From positions 1 to 36,432 of the forward strand of contig JAIFWJ010000006.1 in the NCBI GenBank assembly GCA_019661865.1: a stretch of DNA of 36,432 bases, in the 5' to 3' direction. Source of the stretch: Candidatus Parcubacteria bacterium (GTDB lineage: Bacteria; Patescibacteriota; Minisyncoccia; Phycocordibacterales; Zambryskibacteraceae). Shown one piece after another: positions 21,641 to 30,012 of the stretch; position 1 is the first letter of the stretch, and each line of letters begins with the position of its first letter. The position numbers were made by a program, and so were the translations under genes. The notes under the pieces were generated by a model that searched no databases, had not been told where the DNA came from, and worked only from the letters and a program-made list of their open reading frames with translations.

Positions 21641-23455
21641 ATGGGAAAATTCTCAACTCTCCTCAAAAACACCTCCAGAGCTCTGGGGTTAAGTTTTAAA
21701 TATTTACCCAAGCTTACCTGGGGAATTCTAGCTGTAACCATCATCGGTGGTCTGGCTCCCCTTCTACAGTCTAAGATCCTTGGAAATATAGTAAACCAGA
21801 TTGTCAAAAGCGCCTCTCATGCAGGCACAACCTCTTCAATCATCTTTCTTGCTCTTACATATGCGGCAATCTGGGCAGGTATACGCATAGTGGGAGTCAC
21901 TGAACTTTACCTCGGCAAGGTCTGGAGAGATGAAGCCGGTCATGCCTTGGACTTACTCATCTTTAAGAAGCGTACAGAGATAGACTTGGGTCACTACGAG
22001 AATCCTGAATTCCAGAACTTACTAATCAGAGCATTTAGCCAGGGCAGCAGCGGACCAATACTTGAAATAATACAAAACCAATTTGTTATCATTTCAAATC
22101 TTGCGCTGGCTATCATATCTTCCTTTGTGGCCGCTTCCATTGGCTGGAATATATATGCCATCATCTTGCTTGCTTCCATGCCGAGCTTCATTGTCCAGAG
22201 GAAATACGGCTACAAAGTCTGGGGTATATGGGCAGAACACAGCGATAGACAAAAGATTTATGCACACATGCGCTACCATGTGACCTCTCGCACAGGAGTA
22301 ACTCAGATTAAATTACTTCAAAACGGGAAGAAAATATTAGACACAATAAACAATGCACTAAGATCTTTCATCGAGGACAACAAGAAGTTGGATACAGAAA
22401 GATTTATATTTCAAAGTCTTGCCGCAATCATCTCTGCTACAGGATTCGGATTCTCTTTGTGGCTTATCATAAGACAAGTTCTGTTAGGAAGTATCAGCAT
22501 CGGCACTCTAGTCTTCGTTATCAGTGCACTCGGCGCTCTGGTTGGATCGATTAACACACTCCTGGCACGCCTGGCAATCCAAATTGAGAAAAATTTATAT
22601 CTAAGTGACATCTTCCAAGTCTTAGACACAAAGCCTTACATAAAAAGGCCCGAGCATCCTGTGCACCTCCACCTCACAACTCCACCTGAGATTGAATTCA
22701 AGAATGTGAGCTTCAAGTATGCCGGCCGTGAGGATTGGATACTCAGAGATGTGAACCTCCACATTAGTCCCAGAGAGAAAGTTGCACTTGTGGGCATGAA
22801 TGGCGCCGGTAAATCCACTCTCATTAAACTATTATCGCGCATATACGATCCTACAGAAGGCGAAATATTTATAAACGGAGTCAATTTAAAAGAGATTGAC
22901 TTAGATGAATGGAGTTCATATTTATCCGTACTTCTTCAGGACTATCTGACTTACGACTTTAAGGCTAAAGAGGCTATCGCCATGGGACGTGTTACCGAGG
23001 AGCTAGATGAGTCTCATGTACAGACATCAGCTAGTTTCTCCGGAGCAGATGAGTTTATCGAAAACTGGGAACATAAGTACGACCAACAACTCGGAAAGGA
23101 ATATACAGGAGGAATAGAACCCTCCAAGGGACAGCAACAGAGACTGGCCCTAGCTCGCACCATATACCGCAATGCTCTTATCATGGTCTTAGACGAACCT
23201 ACAGCAGCTATTGATGCTCTCTCGGAAATGAAAATATTTGAGCAAATGGAAAATGCCGTAGGAAATAACACTCTCATCGTAATCACTCATAGGTTTAACA
23301 CAACTCAAAATGTAGACAAGATTATCGTTCTCGACCACGGCACAGTGAAAGAGACGGGAACCCACCCAGAACTCTTGAAGCATAATGGCTTATATAAAGA
23401 GATGTTTGAGAGTCAGGCTAAGGCGTTTAGAGAAAAGAAAGAGGACCAGGAATAA
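21641..23455 (+). CDS. ABC transporter, fused permease and ATPase (exporter type)
   Basis: 604-aa half-transporter, expected to work as a homodimer in the cytoplasmic membrane. The N-terminal membrane domain (about 1-330) has roughly six TM helices. The ATPase domain has Walker A GMNGAGKST (385-393), Q-loop LLQDY, signature SKGQQQ (495-500, in place of LSGGQ), Walker B LIMVLDEP (513-520) and the switch His in ITHRF (about 550). The signature variant is seen in some exporters and need not be inactivating. Substrate unknown (lipid, peptide or drug). The last 66 bp overlap the 3' end of the convergent comEC gene. Confidence 0.93.
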   Translation: MGKFSTLLKNTSRALGLSFKYLPKLTWGILAVTIIGGLAPLLQSKILGNIVNQIVKSASHAGTTSSIIFLALTYAAIWAGIRIVGVTELYLGKVWRDEAGHALDLLIFKKRTEIDLGHYENPEFQNLLIRAFSQGSSGPILEIIQNQFVIISNLALAIISSFVAASIGWNIYAIILLASMPSFIVQRKYGYKVWGIWAEHSDRQKIYAHMRYHVTSRTGVTQIKLLQNGKKILDTINNALRSFIEDNKKLDTERFIFQSLAAIISATGFGFSLWLIIRQVLLGSISIGTLVFVISALGALVGSINTLLARLAIQIEKNLYLSDIFQVLDTKPYIKRPEHPVHLHLTTPPEIEFKNVSFKYAGREDWILRDVNLHISPREKVALVGMNGAGKSTLIKLLSRIYDPTEGEIFINGVNLKEIDLDEWSSYLSVLLQDYLTYDFKAKEAIAMGRVTEELDESHVQTSASFSGADEFIENWEHKYDQQLGKEYTGGIEPSKGQQQRLALARTIYRNALIMVLDEPTAAIDALSEMKIFEQMENAVGNNTLIVITHRFNTTQNVDKIIVLDHGTVKETGTHPELLKHNGLYKEMFESQAKAFREKKEDQE

Positions 23456-24901
23456 GTACAGAAGGAGGGTGAGCCACAAGGGAAAGTGGCTTATTTGAAT
23501 ACTTGCGAAGGAGAGATTGCCAAGGAAATGAGCCACGCCGAGGATCCAAGAGAGTAGGACATGGGAGATAAATGCGAGAGGCCAAGCCACAATAGGAGAG
23601 ACAAAGGCGAGCATCGTGGCAATGAAGCCTACGAGCATGGTCCACGGCACGACTAAGAGTATAAGGAGATTGGAGAGTATAAATACCGTTGAGAAGTTCC
23701 CAATGTTATATAGAAGATACGGAAGGACCACTATCTGAGTAGCGAGAGTTACAGATATTAGGGCGATTGGTCCAGAAACTATTGCCTGCTCTCGGTCAAG
23801 CGTCGGGGAAGTCGCGATCAATAGTTTCCGGATCCAATCTTCGAAAAGGGGTACTACGTATATAAGTGAGATCATGGCGAGGAATGTAAGCTCGAAGGAA
23901 GAGTCGAAGACAAGAATCTTCGGATTCTCTACTAGCATGAAGACTCCAGTAAGAAGAAGTGCACGTGAGGGAGAATAATTTCTCTTAAGCACTCTGGCAA
24001 GAAGGACAATGAGTGCCATCACTCCTGCACGCACTACTGTGGCAGTAGCACCAGTTAGGACCACGAAGAGGATTATCCCGAGTGCGGCCAAGAGAGTTCT
24101 CTTCTTAAGTGAGAGAAACCCAAGGAGAGCGAGAAAGAATTCTCCAATGATAGTAATGTTGTAACCCGAGAGGACCACAATGTGCACTACCCCAGCCCTT
24201 CTGAACTCATCCAAGATTCCACCAGGCAGAGCCTCCTTCCCTGCCACTATAAGCCCCGCAAGTAATGACGACTGTGGTTCTGGGAGAATTTCTTTTATCT
24301 TACTTACAAATTTATTTTTAACTTTAAACAAAAAGATTTTTATAAAGTTACCACTGCTGTGTGAAATGACAGATACACTGGCGAAGTTTGTCGTCCAATA
24401 GATATCATCTTTGGATAAATAAGCTCCATAATCAAAGTCTCTACCACTCTCGTCAGTAATAACTCCAGGTTTTTTCAACTTCCCCTCTATACTTACCTCA
24501 TCTCCGTATTGAACCTCACTGTACATGTCTGTACTTACGAGAATTTTCTCCTGGTTTTCTGATTTAAGTATAAATCTGGTGGAATTATCTAGTCTTTCCG
24601 GCTCGCTTAACACTACTCCATGCAAGCTTGGTACAACTTCTTCATGAAAATCTTTAACTGCGTATCGGAAGGAGCCAAGACTTATGAAAATAATTGTTAA
24701 TGTGATTAAAAATATTTCTCTCTTCACCTCTCCACTCCAGATTTTCTCCGATAAATAAACCCCGCATGCAATTATAAAAAGCAGAATACATATAACCGGA
24801 GAAACTTTTATAAAAGATGAAACAAGAACTCCCAATATGAATGCCCAGAGGCAAACTAAAATTAAATTATTACGCTTCGAGATTGATTCCGTATTTTTCA
24901 C
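23390..24901 (-). CDS. comEC: ComEC/Rec2 DNA-uptake channel protein lacking the MBL domain
   Basis: 503-aa polytopic membrane protein. The N-terminal TM pair and OB-like DUF4131 region (about 15-180) are followed by the Competence domain (about 205-490) with about eight TM helices and the motifs LLAGLIVAGKEALP and GVVHIVVLSGYNITI. It forms the inner-membrane channel for single-stranded DNA. The usual C-terminal MBL domain is absent here and lies in 20062-20928. The start is a GTG at 24901, overlapping the end of rnhA by 32 bp, so the two are probably co-expressed. No other in-frame start is close. Confidence 0.92.
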   Translation of the reverse strand: MKNTESISKRNNLILVCLWAFILGVLVSSFIKVSPVICILLFIIACGVYLSEKIWSGEVKREIFLITLTIIFISLGSFRYAVKDFHEEVVPSLHGVVLSEPERLDNSTRFILKSENQEKILVSTDMYSEVQYGDEVSIEGKLKKPGVITDESGRDFDYGAYLSKDDIYWTTNFASVSVISHSSGNFIKIFLFKVKNKFVSKIKEILPEPQSSLLAGLIVAGKEALPGGILDEFRRAGVVHIVVLSGYNITIIGEFFLALLGFLSLKKRTLLAALGIILFVVLTGATATVVRAGVMALIVLLARVLKRNYSPSRALLLTGVFMLVENPKILVFDSSFELTFLAMISLIYVVPLFEDWIRKLLIATSPTLDREQAIVSGPIALISVTLATQIVVLPYLLYNIGNFSTVFILSNLLILLVVPWTMLVGFIATMLAFVSPIVAWPLAFISHVLLSWILGVAHFLGNLSFASIQISHFPLWLTLLLYLFLVLFLFSKRLSLTLKHLFI

Positions 24902-25349
24902 GACTGCCTTTATAGAGTTCTACTATTTCTCTGTCTGCAAACGAAGTGGCAATGACATCACAGCGTTCATTGCCCTCCACTCCTTCGTGTCCGCGCACCA
25001 GCCTCCACTCTACATTCTTATCTTCAGAAGCTTTAATGAGTGCCCACCAGAGCTCTTGGTTCTCCACCGGTTTCTTGGCGGCCGTTTTCCAGTCCTTCTT
25101 CTGCCAAGTATGGACCCATTCTGTAATTCCTTTGAGTACATACTCCGAGTCCGTATATAAAGTCACCGATTCTATATTACTCAGAGACTTAAGTGCTTCA
25201 ATAGCCGCCGTAAGCTCCATTTTATTATTCGTTGTGTGCTCAGCCGCTCCGCCGATCTCCATTACTTCTTTGTTATCTGCAATTATGGCTCCCCAACCAC
25301 CCGGGCCAGGATTCCCTCTTGAGGATCCGTCGGTAAAAATCGTAAACAT
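24870..25349 (-). CDS. rnhA: Ribonuclease HI
   Basis: Cleaves RNA in RNA-DNA hybrids (R-loops, primers). The 159-aa sequence has the full catalytic set: Asp7 (TDGSSRGNPGPGG), Glu45 (NNKMELTAA), Asp67 (LYTDSEYV), Asp131 (NERCDVIA) and the loop His121 (RGHEG). A -10 box TATACT with TGn extension ends six bases before the ATG: leaderless type. Its 3' end overlaps comEC, pairing nucleic-acid processing with DNA uptake. Confidence 0.97.
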   Translation of the reverse strand: MFTIFTDGSSRGNPGPGGWGAIIADNKEVMEIGGAAEHTTNNKMELTAAIEALKSLSNIESVTLYTDSEYVLKGITEWVHTWQKKDWKTAAKKPVENQELWWALIKASEDKNVEWRLVRGHEGVEGNERCDVIATSFADREIVELYKGSREKYGINLEA

Positions 25350-25355
25350 GAGCCA

Positions 25356-25363
25356 AGTATAAC
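25356..25363 (-). promoter_or_regulatory. Extended -10 box of rnhA
   Basis: Minus-strand TGTTATACT: TGn extension plus TATACT, ending six bases before the ATG. No SD and no strong -35. Confidence 0.5.
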
Positions 25364-25386
25364 AGATGGAAATGTCCTGGATTTTT

Positions 25387-25394
25387 GATATGGT
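25387..25394 (+). promoter_or_regulatory. Possible -10 of the zinc-ribbon gene
   Basis: GATATGGT preceded by TG (TGATATGGT) could be an extended -10. It would give a leader of about 20-25 bases ending in GGAGGGAGC before the ATG. Weak evidence. Confidence 0.3.
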
Positions 25395-25420
25395 GAGGGC
25401 AGAACCAGACTGGAGGGAGC

Positions 25421-25870
25421 ATGAAATGCGACAGCTGTCATGAGGACATAGGGGAATTGATCGTCCTTATCCCACTTAAACAGGGTGGCAGGTTGGAAAG
25501 TCTCGTCTGCCTCGAGTGCGCCAGAAAATCTGGGTACTACTGCTTAAAACATGAGCATCCTCATCAAGGATACAGCGATGATACTTCAGCCTGTCTCTTG
25601 TGCGTCGATGAAATGGTCAGGGCAAATCTCCACAGAGTGAGAATTCTGGCAGCGGTCGTTGAAGAGTCTGCTCCTCTCGATATGATGGTGTTGTCTGAGG
25701 AGAAAGGGCTCGACTTCTTAAGCGAGTATGACCGAGATGTCCAAATCCTCAGGGTTCTTTGCGAAGCATCGCTCGGAAAGAAGATCACTCTCGACGACCT
25801 AGTCAGGAAAATTTCTGCCGACCGATCTCTCAAGATATTGCGAATTACACCAGAGCCCGAAGAATACTGA
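25421..25870 (+). CDS. Hypothetical zinc-ribbon protein
   Basis: 149 aa. The N-terminal third carries Cys pairs suited to zinc: CDSC (3-6), CLEC (about 30-33), then CLKHEH and CLLC (about 58-61), suggesting two zinc sites. The rest is helical and acidic, with no recognised family. It has a GGAGG SD upstream of the ATG, and its TGA stop lies at the edge of a terminator hairpin. It is divergent from rnhA and convergent with recJ, 11 bp from the latter's stop. A nucleic-acid or protein-binding adaptor is possible but unproven. Confidence 0.7.
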   Translation: MKCDSCHEDIGELIVLIPLKQGGRLESLVCLECARKSGYYCLKHEHPHQGYSDDTSACLLCVDEMVRANLHRVRILAAVVEESAPLDMMVLSEEKGLDFLSEYDRDVQILRVLCEASLGKKITLDDLVRKISADRSLKILRITPEPEEY

Positions 25871-25880
25871 GGGCTTTTTG
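25854..25880 (+). terminator. Terminator overlapping the stop of the zinc-ribbon gene
   Basis: AGCCC-GAAGAATACTGA-GGGCT followed by TTTTG. The TGA stop forms the end of the loop. It lies just before the convergent recJ stop. Confidence 0.7.
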
Positions 25881-25881
25881 T

Positions 25882-27507
25882 TTACACAATATCGATAATC
25901 CTTACTCGGAGTTCTGGACGGTTCATAAAGTAAGACTTCTCCATGTGACCTAGGAGAGTGGTCTTGGAGCCAGTTTTAACCAGAGTTGAGAATGACTCAG
26001 GTGTAGCAAAGAAGGCGATGGCCTTCACTTCACGTGCTGGGGTAAAGAGCTTCACTTCCAGATGATTCCCCTCCTTGCCAAACTGTCGGACACTTAAGAT
26101 TTCTGCCGGTATTTTAAAAATAGGCTTAGGATTCCCAGTACCAAATGGAGCCAGAACCGAAATAGTCTTCCAAAGATCTTCGCATACATCTTCAGGATTA
26201 AGCTCTACCGAAGTTTCTTCCTCCTCTGTTCTAGTATCAAATGTGTCAAGAATCTCCGAGAGCCTACCCTCGAGGAACTGCAGATTCTCAAGCGTCACGG
26301 CGAATCCTCCTGCCTCTTTATGCCCACCGAATTCTATAAATAATTCCTCAGCCTCTGTCATGAGTCTATGGGTGTCGAAACCATTATAAGATCTGCACGA
26401 ACCCTTGAGCACCCCATCACCATCTCTGCCCCAGACGAAGGCCGGTCTCTTATAATCCTCCGAGAGTGTGTTCGCCACAAGTCCTAGCAGGGCTGGTCTC
26501 CACTCAGGATTTCCTATAACTATGACACTTTTTAATTCTCTCCCTGAGAGATGTTTCTTGGCATCCTTCACAAGTGAAGCTACTACGCCCTTGCGCTCGT
26601 TATTTATTTTCTCCAGGTGAAGTGCCAAGACTTGGGCTTCTCTAGGATCTGTAGATGAGAGAAGTTTGAAAGCATCCATGGGTACGCCCATGCGTGAGGC
26701 GGCATTAATACGTGGAGTGATCATAAAGGCGATGTCATCCTCTGTGAGGTTCCTCTGATCCATGCGCAAATTTCTAAGGAGAGCTTGGAGTCCGGGACGT
26801 GGAGACTTGCGCAAGACCTGAAGGCCAAATGCTGCTAAAATTCTGTTTTCTCCTACAAGCGGCACCATGTCTGAGAGTGTGGCGATACCCACCATGTCCA
26901 AGGACCATTTCTCCTGTCCTTCTTTGATACCGAATCTCTCTTTATCCAAAATAGCTTGCACAAGCTTGAAGGCCACACCAGAACCACAGAGATTTTTAAA
27001 CGGATACTTGGACTTTTTAAGTTTTGGATTTACGAGGGCAAGTGCTGGGGGTAGTTTAGCACCTTGCTCATGATGATCAGTGATGATGACATCTATTCCT
27101 TTATCCTTAGCATACTTCACCTCTTCCACATCTGTCGTGCCACAGTCTATGGTTATGAGAACCTGTGCTCCTCGTCTCTCTGCTTCATCTATAGCATCAT
27201 TTGAGAGTCCGAATCCTTCATCGTGCCTATGGGGTATATAGAAAGACACATTATCGTACTTGGCCCGCTTGAAAAAGTCTGAGAGCACTACTGCCCCAGG
27301 TATGCCGTCTGCATCATAGTCACTAAAGACAAAGATGTGTTCACCCTTCTTCATGGCATCCACCACTCTGTCACGAGCTTTCACCATATCTGGTAAGTGG
27401 AGTGGATCGTGTAGCTTCCTCCAGTCTGGGTTTAAAAATTCCTCCCTATTTTCGGGCGAGATACCACGCTCATTTAACAGATTCTCAAGGAGAGACTGAA
27501 ATTTCAT
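25882..27507 (-). CDS. recJ: Single-stranded-DNA exonuclease RecJ
   Basis: 5'-3' ssDNA exonuclease of recombination and mismatch repair. The 541-aa sequence contains DYDADG (63-68), IDCGT (about 120), TDHHEQG (DHH at 144-146), LCGSGVAFKL, the DHHA1 motif GGHKEAGGFAV and a C-terminal OB-like domain (APFGTGNPKPIF...). It is slightly shorter than E. coli RecJ (577 aa). The -10 box TAGAAT (TGn extended) ends six bases before the ATG, so the mRNA is probably leaderless. Together with ComEC and pili it could process imported DNA. Confidence 0.96.
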   Translation of the reverse strand: MKFQSLLENLLNERGISPENREEFLNPDWRKLHDPLHLPDMVKARDRVVDAMKKGEHIFVFSDYDADGIPGAVVLSDFFKRAKYDNVSFYIPHRHDEGFGLSNDAIDEAERRGAQVLITIDCGTTDVEEVKYAKDKGIDVIITDHHEQGAKLPPALALVNPKLKKSKYPFKNLCGSGVAFKLVQAILDKERFGIKEGQEKWSLDMVGIATLSDMVPLVGENRILAAFGLQVLRKSPRPGLQALLRNLRMDQRNLTEDDIAFMITPRINAASRMGVPMDAFKLLSSTDPREAQVLALHLEKINNERKGVVASLVKDAKKHLSGRELKSVIVIGNPEWRPALLGLVANTLSEDYKRPAFVWGRDGDGVLKGSCRSYNGFDTHRLMTEAEELFIEFGGHKEAGGFAVTLENLQFLEGRLSEILDTFDTRTEEEETSVELNPEDVCEDLWKTISVLAPFGTGNPKPIFKIPAEILSVRQFGKEGNHLEVKLFTPAREVKAIAFFATPESFSTLVKTGSKTTLLGHMEKSYFMNRPELRVRIIDIV

Positions 27508-27513
27508 CCCGGT

Positions 27514-27522
27514 ATTCTATCA
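27514..27522 (-). promoter_or_regulatory. Extended -10 box of recJ
   Basis: Minus-strand TGATAGAAT: hexamer TAGAAT (27514-27519) preceded by TGn, ending six bases before the recJ ATG. Confidence 0.5.
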
Positions 27523-27541
27523 TGCATATATATTTGTTTGA

Positions 27542-27547
27542 TATCAT
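27542..27547 (+). promoter_or_regulatory. Possible -10 of the lamin-tail-like protein gene
   Basis: TATCAT ends six bases before the ATG at 27554, matching the leaderless spacing seen at other starts in this window. The -35 is not recognisable. Confidence 0.35.
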
Positions 27548-27553
27548 TATGTA

Positions 27554-28498
27554 ATGCCTAGTATACGTGAGAGGGGATCTATATGGGAACCTGTGATGAT
27601 ACTTATTTTTCTATCTTTAATTATCTTCGTACTTGTCATCCCGTCTAAGGGTCCTACTCCTCCGAGAGCCTTCCCCAGTATAAATACAGATACAAACACA
27701 TATATAAGTTATCCAACTGGATATGGAAGCGGTTCCGGAGAGCCGAGCTCCACGTATTCTCCAAATATTTACCTACAACTAGGCAATGCATCATACTCAG
27801 AAGATCCTTCCCAAGAGTATGTAAGCCTATACAATTCAGGCCAGACAGGAGTAGACATAACTGGCTGGACTCTAGAAAATGCTAAAGATACTAGAACAGT
27901 CGTAATTAGTGGTAATACGCAGAATTATCCCAGGGACAGCCGCACCATACCTCGCGGAGTACTCTCTATCTCTTCATACCCACACCTCACTGACATAGTC
28001 TTACAACCTGGAGAAAGCGCCATTGTTACTTCAGGAAAGATAAGTAACTCCTACCCGTACAAAATTATTAGCTTCAAGGAGAATGAATGCTCTGGTTATC
28101 TAGAAACCTCAGGAAACTATACATTTACCCCCTCTCTTTACCCTAAGTGTGTGAGCCCGAACAAGGAAGTTGGGTATGAGAACTTAGAAGCGAATTGCCA
28201 GGACTTAATAGACAGCCTGTCATCTTGCCGGGAGCCGAAATTAAATGAAGTGGATATCCAGGGCAACATTTGTAATAGTTGTGTTAATGGGACTCCGGTC
28301 AGTACAGAATGTTTCGCATTTATAAAGGCGCATTATTCTTATGAGAGTTGTCTGGCTAACCACCAGAATGATCCGAACTTCTCACTCAAGGAGTGGAGAA
28401 TATTTCTAAATAGTGACTGGCAAATGTGGAATAATAAGAGAGAAACGATTTCTCTTTATGATTCTTTACACAGATTGGTAAATTCTATATCGTACTAA
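27554..28498 (+). CDS. Membrane-anchored lamin-tail-domain-like surface protein
   Basis: 314 aa. One N-terminal TM anchor (about 13-31, PVMILIFLSLIIFVLVIP) precedes a Ser/Pro/Gly-rich spacer and a lamin-tail-like (LTD) beta domain (about 72-180: EYVSLYNSGQTGVDITGWTLEN...VLQPGESAIVTSG). The C-terminal part (about 180-314) has several Cys residues (CSGYL, CQDL, CREP, CNSC, CFAF, CLAN), suggesting disulfides outside the cell. LTD proteins of this design are common in Parcubacteria; their exact function is unknown. The HIT gene starts two bases downstream, so they form an operon. Confidence 0.75.
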   Translation: MPSIRERGSIWEPVMILIFLSLIIFVLVIPSKGPTPPRAFPSINTDTNTYISYPTGYGSGSGEPSSTYSPNIYLQLGNASYSEDPSQEYVSLYNSGQTGVDITGWTLENAKDTRTVVISGNTQNYPRDSRTIPRGVLSISSYPHLTDIVLQPGESAIVTSGKISNSYPYKIISFKENECSGYLETSGNYTFTPSLYPKCVSPNKEVGYENLEANCQDLIDSLSSCREPKLNEVDIQGNICNSCVNGTPVSTECFAFIKAHYSYESCLANHQNDPNFSLKEWRIFLNSDWQMWNNKRETISLYDSLHRLVNSISY

Positions 28499-28499
28499 G

Positions 28500-28904
28500 A
28501 TGACTGATCCAAATTGTATTTTCTGTAAAATTGTAAGCAAGGCAATCCCTGCTGAGATTATTTATGAAGACAATGACCTCATATCTTTCCTCGACATAAA
28601 CCCTGTTAACCATGGACACCTTCTTGTGATTCCTAAGGATCATCACCCTCTTCTCACCGAAACTCCAGATGAATTACTGACAAAAGTATTTTTACGCGCC
28701 AAGAGTCTTATGAAGAGTTTAAAAGAAGCTACCGACTCCGACTTCGTGGTCCTTACTGTCGTAGGCACTGACGTTCCCCACTTCCATGTCCACCTCATTC
28801 CTCGCTTTTATGAAGATGGCCTGGCCGGCTTCTGGCCTGCTAAGAAATACGAATCAGAAAAGCAGATGAAAAGCGTGGCGGAGAAGATTAGGAAAACTAT
28901 TTAA
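28500..28904 (+). CDS. HIT-family nucleotide phosphohydrolase
   Basis: 134-aa histidine-triad protein that hydrolyses nucleoside phosphoramidates or dinucleoside polyphosphates. The triad PHFHVHLIPR has His94, His96 and His98; CIFCKIV near the N-terminus (with NHGH at 37-40) is the zinc-ribbon-like start of HinT proteins. It has no SD and starts two bases after the preceding stop. Its last eight bases overlap the convergent pgk gene. Confidence 0.93.
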   Translation: MTDPNCIFCKIVSKAIPAEIIYEDNDLISFLDINPVNHGHLLVIPKDHHPLLTETPDELLTKVFLRAKSLMKSLKEATDSDFVVLTVVGTDVPHFHVHLIPRFYEDGLAGFWPAKKYESEKQMKSVAEKIRKTI

Positions 28905-30012
28905 GGACTTCTAGGCCGGGTAAGGTCTCGTGGGCTAGGTAGTCAAGCATGGCGCCGCCGCCGGTCGAGACGAAGGTGAACTTGTCGAAGATTTTGAGCT
29001 CTTTTATGGCCGCTATGGTGTCCGCCCCACCTAAAACAGAGTGTTTACCAGACCTGGCGAGTACTCTAGCCAGTCCTAGAGTGCCATCCTTAAATCCTTC
29101 TTCATAATTTCCCAAGGGGCCGTTCCAGAGCACAAGCTGAGACTCCCCGATCTTCTCCTTAAGCTTTTTAGTAGTCTTCGGGCCACTGTCTAAAATGATG
29201 TCACCGTCTTCCACTTCTTCAATCTTAACTGTTTCTGTTTTACTTCCTCTTTTTACCACCACATCAATAGGTAACATTATCTTGCCTGAGGCGAGAAGCC
29301 TGTCTATACCGAATTCTCCTTCTGATATTAGAGACTTACCAATATTTAAATGCTTTTCCCTGAAGAAATTGTGAGCCAGAGCACCACCAACGAAGATGGT
29401 GTCGGCTATTTGCACAAACTTATTTAGAAGAGGAAGTTTAGTCTCAAATTTAGCTCCACCTAATATAAATAAAAAAGGATGTTCCGGATGGAGAAGTTCT
29501 TTTAGAGAATCAATCTCCTTTTTAAACTCAATACCGATAAAGCCTGGAAGGATCTCGGGTACTCCTACTATGGATGCATGCTCTCTGTGTGAAGCAGAAA
29601 AAGCCTCATTTACATATAGGTCACCAAGTCTTGCGAGTTGTTCTGCAAATTCTGGTTTATTTTCTTTCTCTCCCTTATTCCTTCTAAGATTTTCTACAAG
29701 AAGAACCTGACCCTGCTCGAGCTCACGCACCTGCTTTTCTGCCTTCTCACCTACAGTCTCATCACAAAACTTAAGTGGTATGAGTTTCTTAGCATGTTCA
29801 TAGATTGGGAGTAATGAATCTGTCTCTTCAGACTCCAGGTGTGACATGAGGACTACACGTGCCTTCATGTTCATCAGATCCTGTATGGTCTCTAGACTAT
29901 GCTTGATCCTAGAATCATCTCTAACTTTTCCATTCTCAAGTGGCACATTCCAATCCACACGCACTAATGCACGCTTACCTTTAACATCTCCTACATCTTC
30001 GAGTGTTTTCAT
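28897..30012 (-). CDS. pgk: Phosphoglycerate kinase, divergent and short
   Basis: Converts 1,3-bisphosphoglycerate and ADP to 3-phosphoglycerate and ATP. Recognisable motifs: RVDWNVPLENGKVRDDSRI, VENLRRNKGE, NEAFSASHREHAS, GGAKFETK, WNGPLGNYE and STGGGAMLDYL. It is 371 aa, some 20-30 shorter than usual, and several conserved sites differ: DFNVP is DWNVP, SHLGRPKG is SHLESEE (losing the usual substrate-binding Arg there), and GGGDT is GGADT. Activity is likely but not assured. The ATG overlaps the tpiA stop (ATGA), so tpiA-pgk are translationally coupled. Confidence 0.9.
   Translation of the reverse strand: MKTLEDVGDVKGKRALVRVDWNVPLENGKVRDDSRIKHSLETIQDLMNMKARVVLMSHLESEETDSLLPIYEHAKKLIPLKFCDETVGEKAEKQVRELEQGQVLLVENLRRNKGEKENKPEFAEQLARLGDLYVNEAFSASHREHASIVGVPEILPGFIGIEFKKEIDSLKELLHPEHPFLFILGGAKFETKLPLLNKFVQIADTIFVGGALAHNFFREKHLNIGKSLISEGEFGIDRLLASGKIMLPIDVVVKRGSKTETVKIEEVEDGDIILDSGPKTTKKLKEKIGESQLVLWNGPLGNYEEGFKDGTLGLARVLARSGKHSVLGGADTIAAIKELKIFDKFTFVSTGGGAMLDYLAHETLPGLEVLK

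Noticed and set aside
24946-25362. 138-aa plus-strand ORF opposite rnhA
   Set aside because: rnhA on the minus strand has all catalytic residues; this frame is a shadow.
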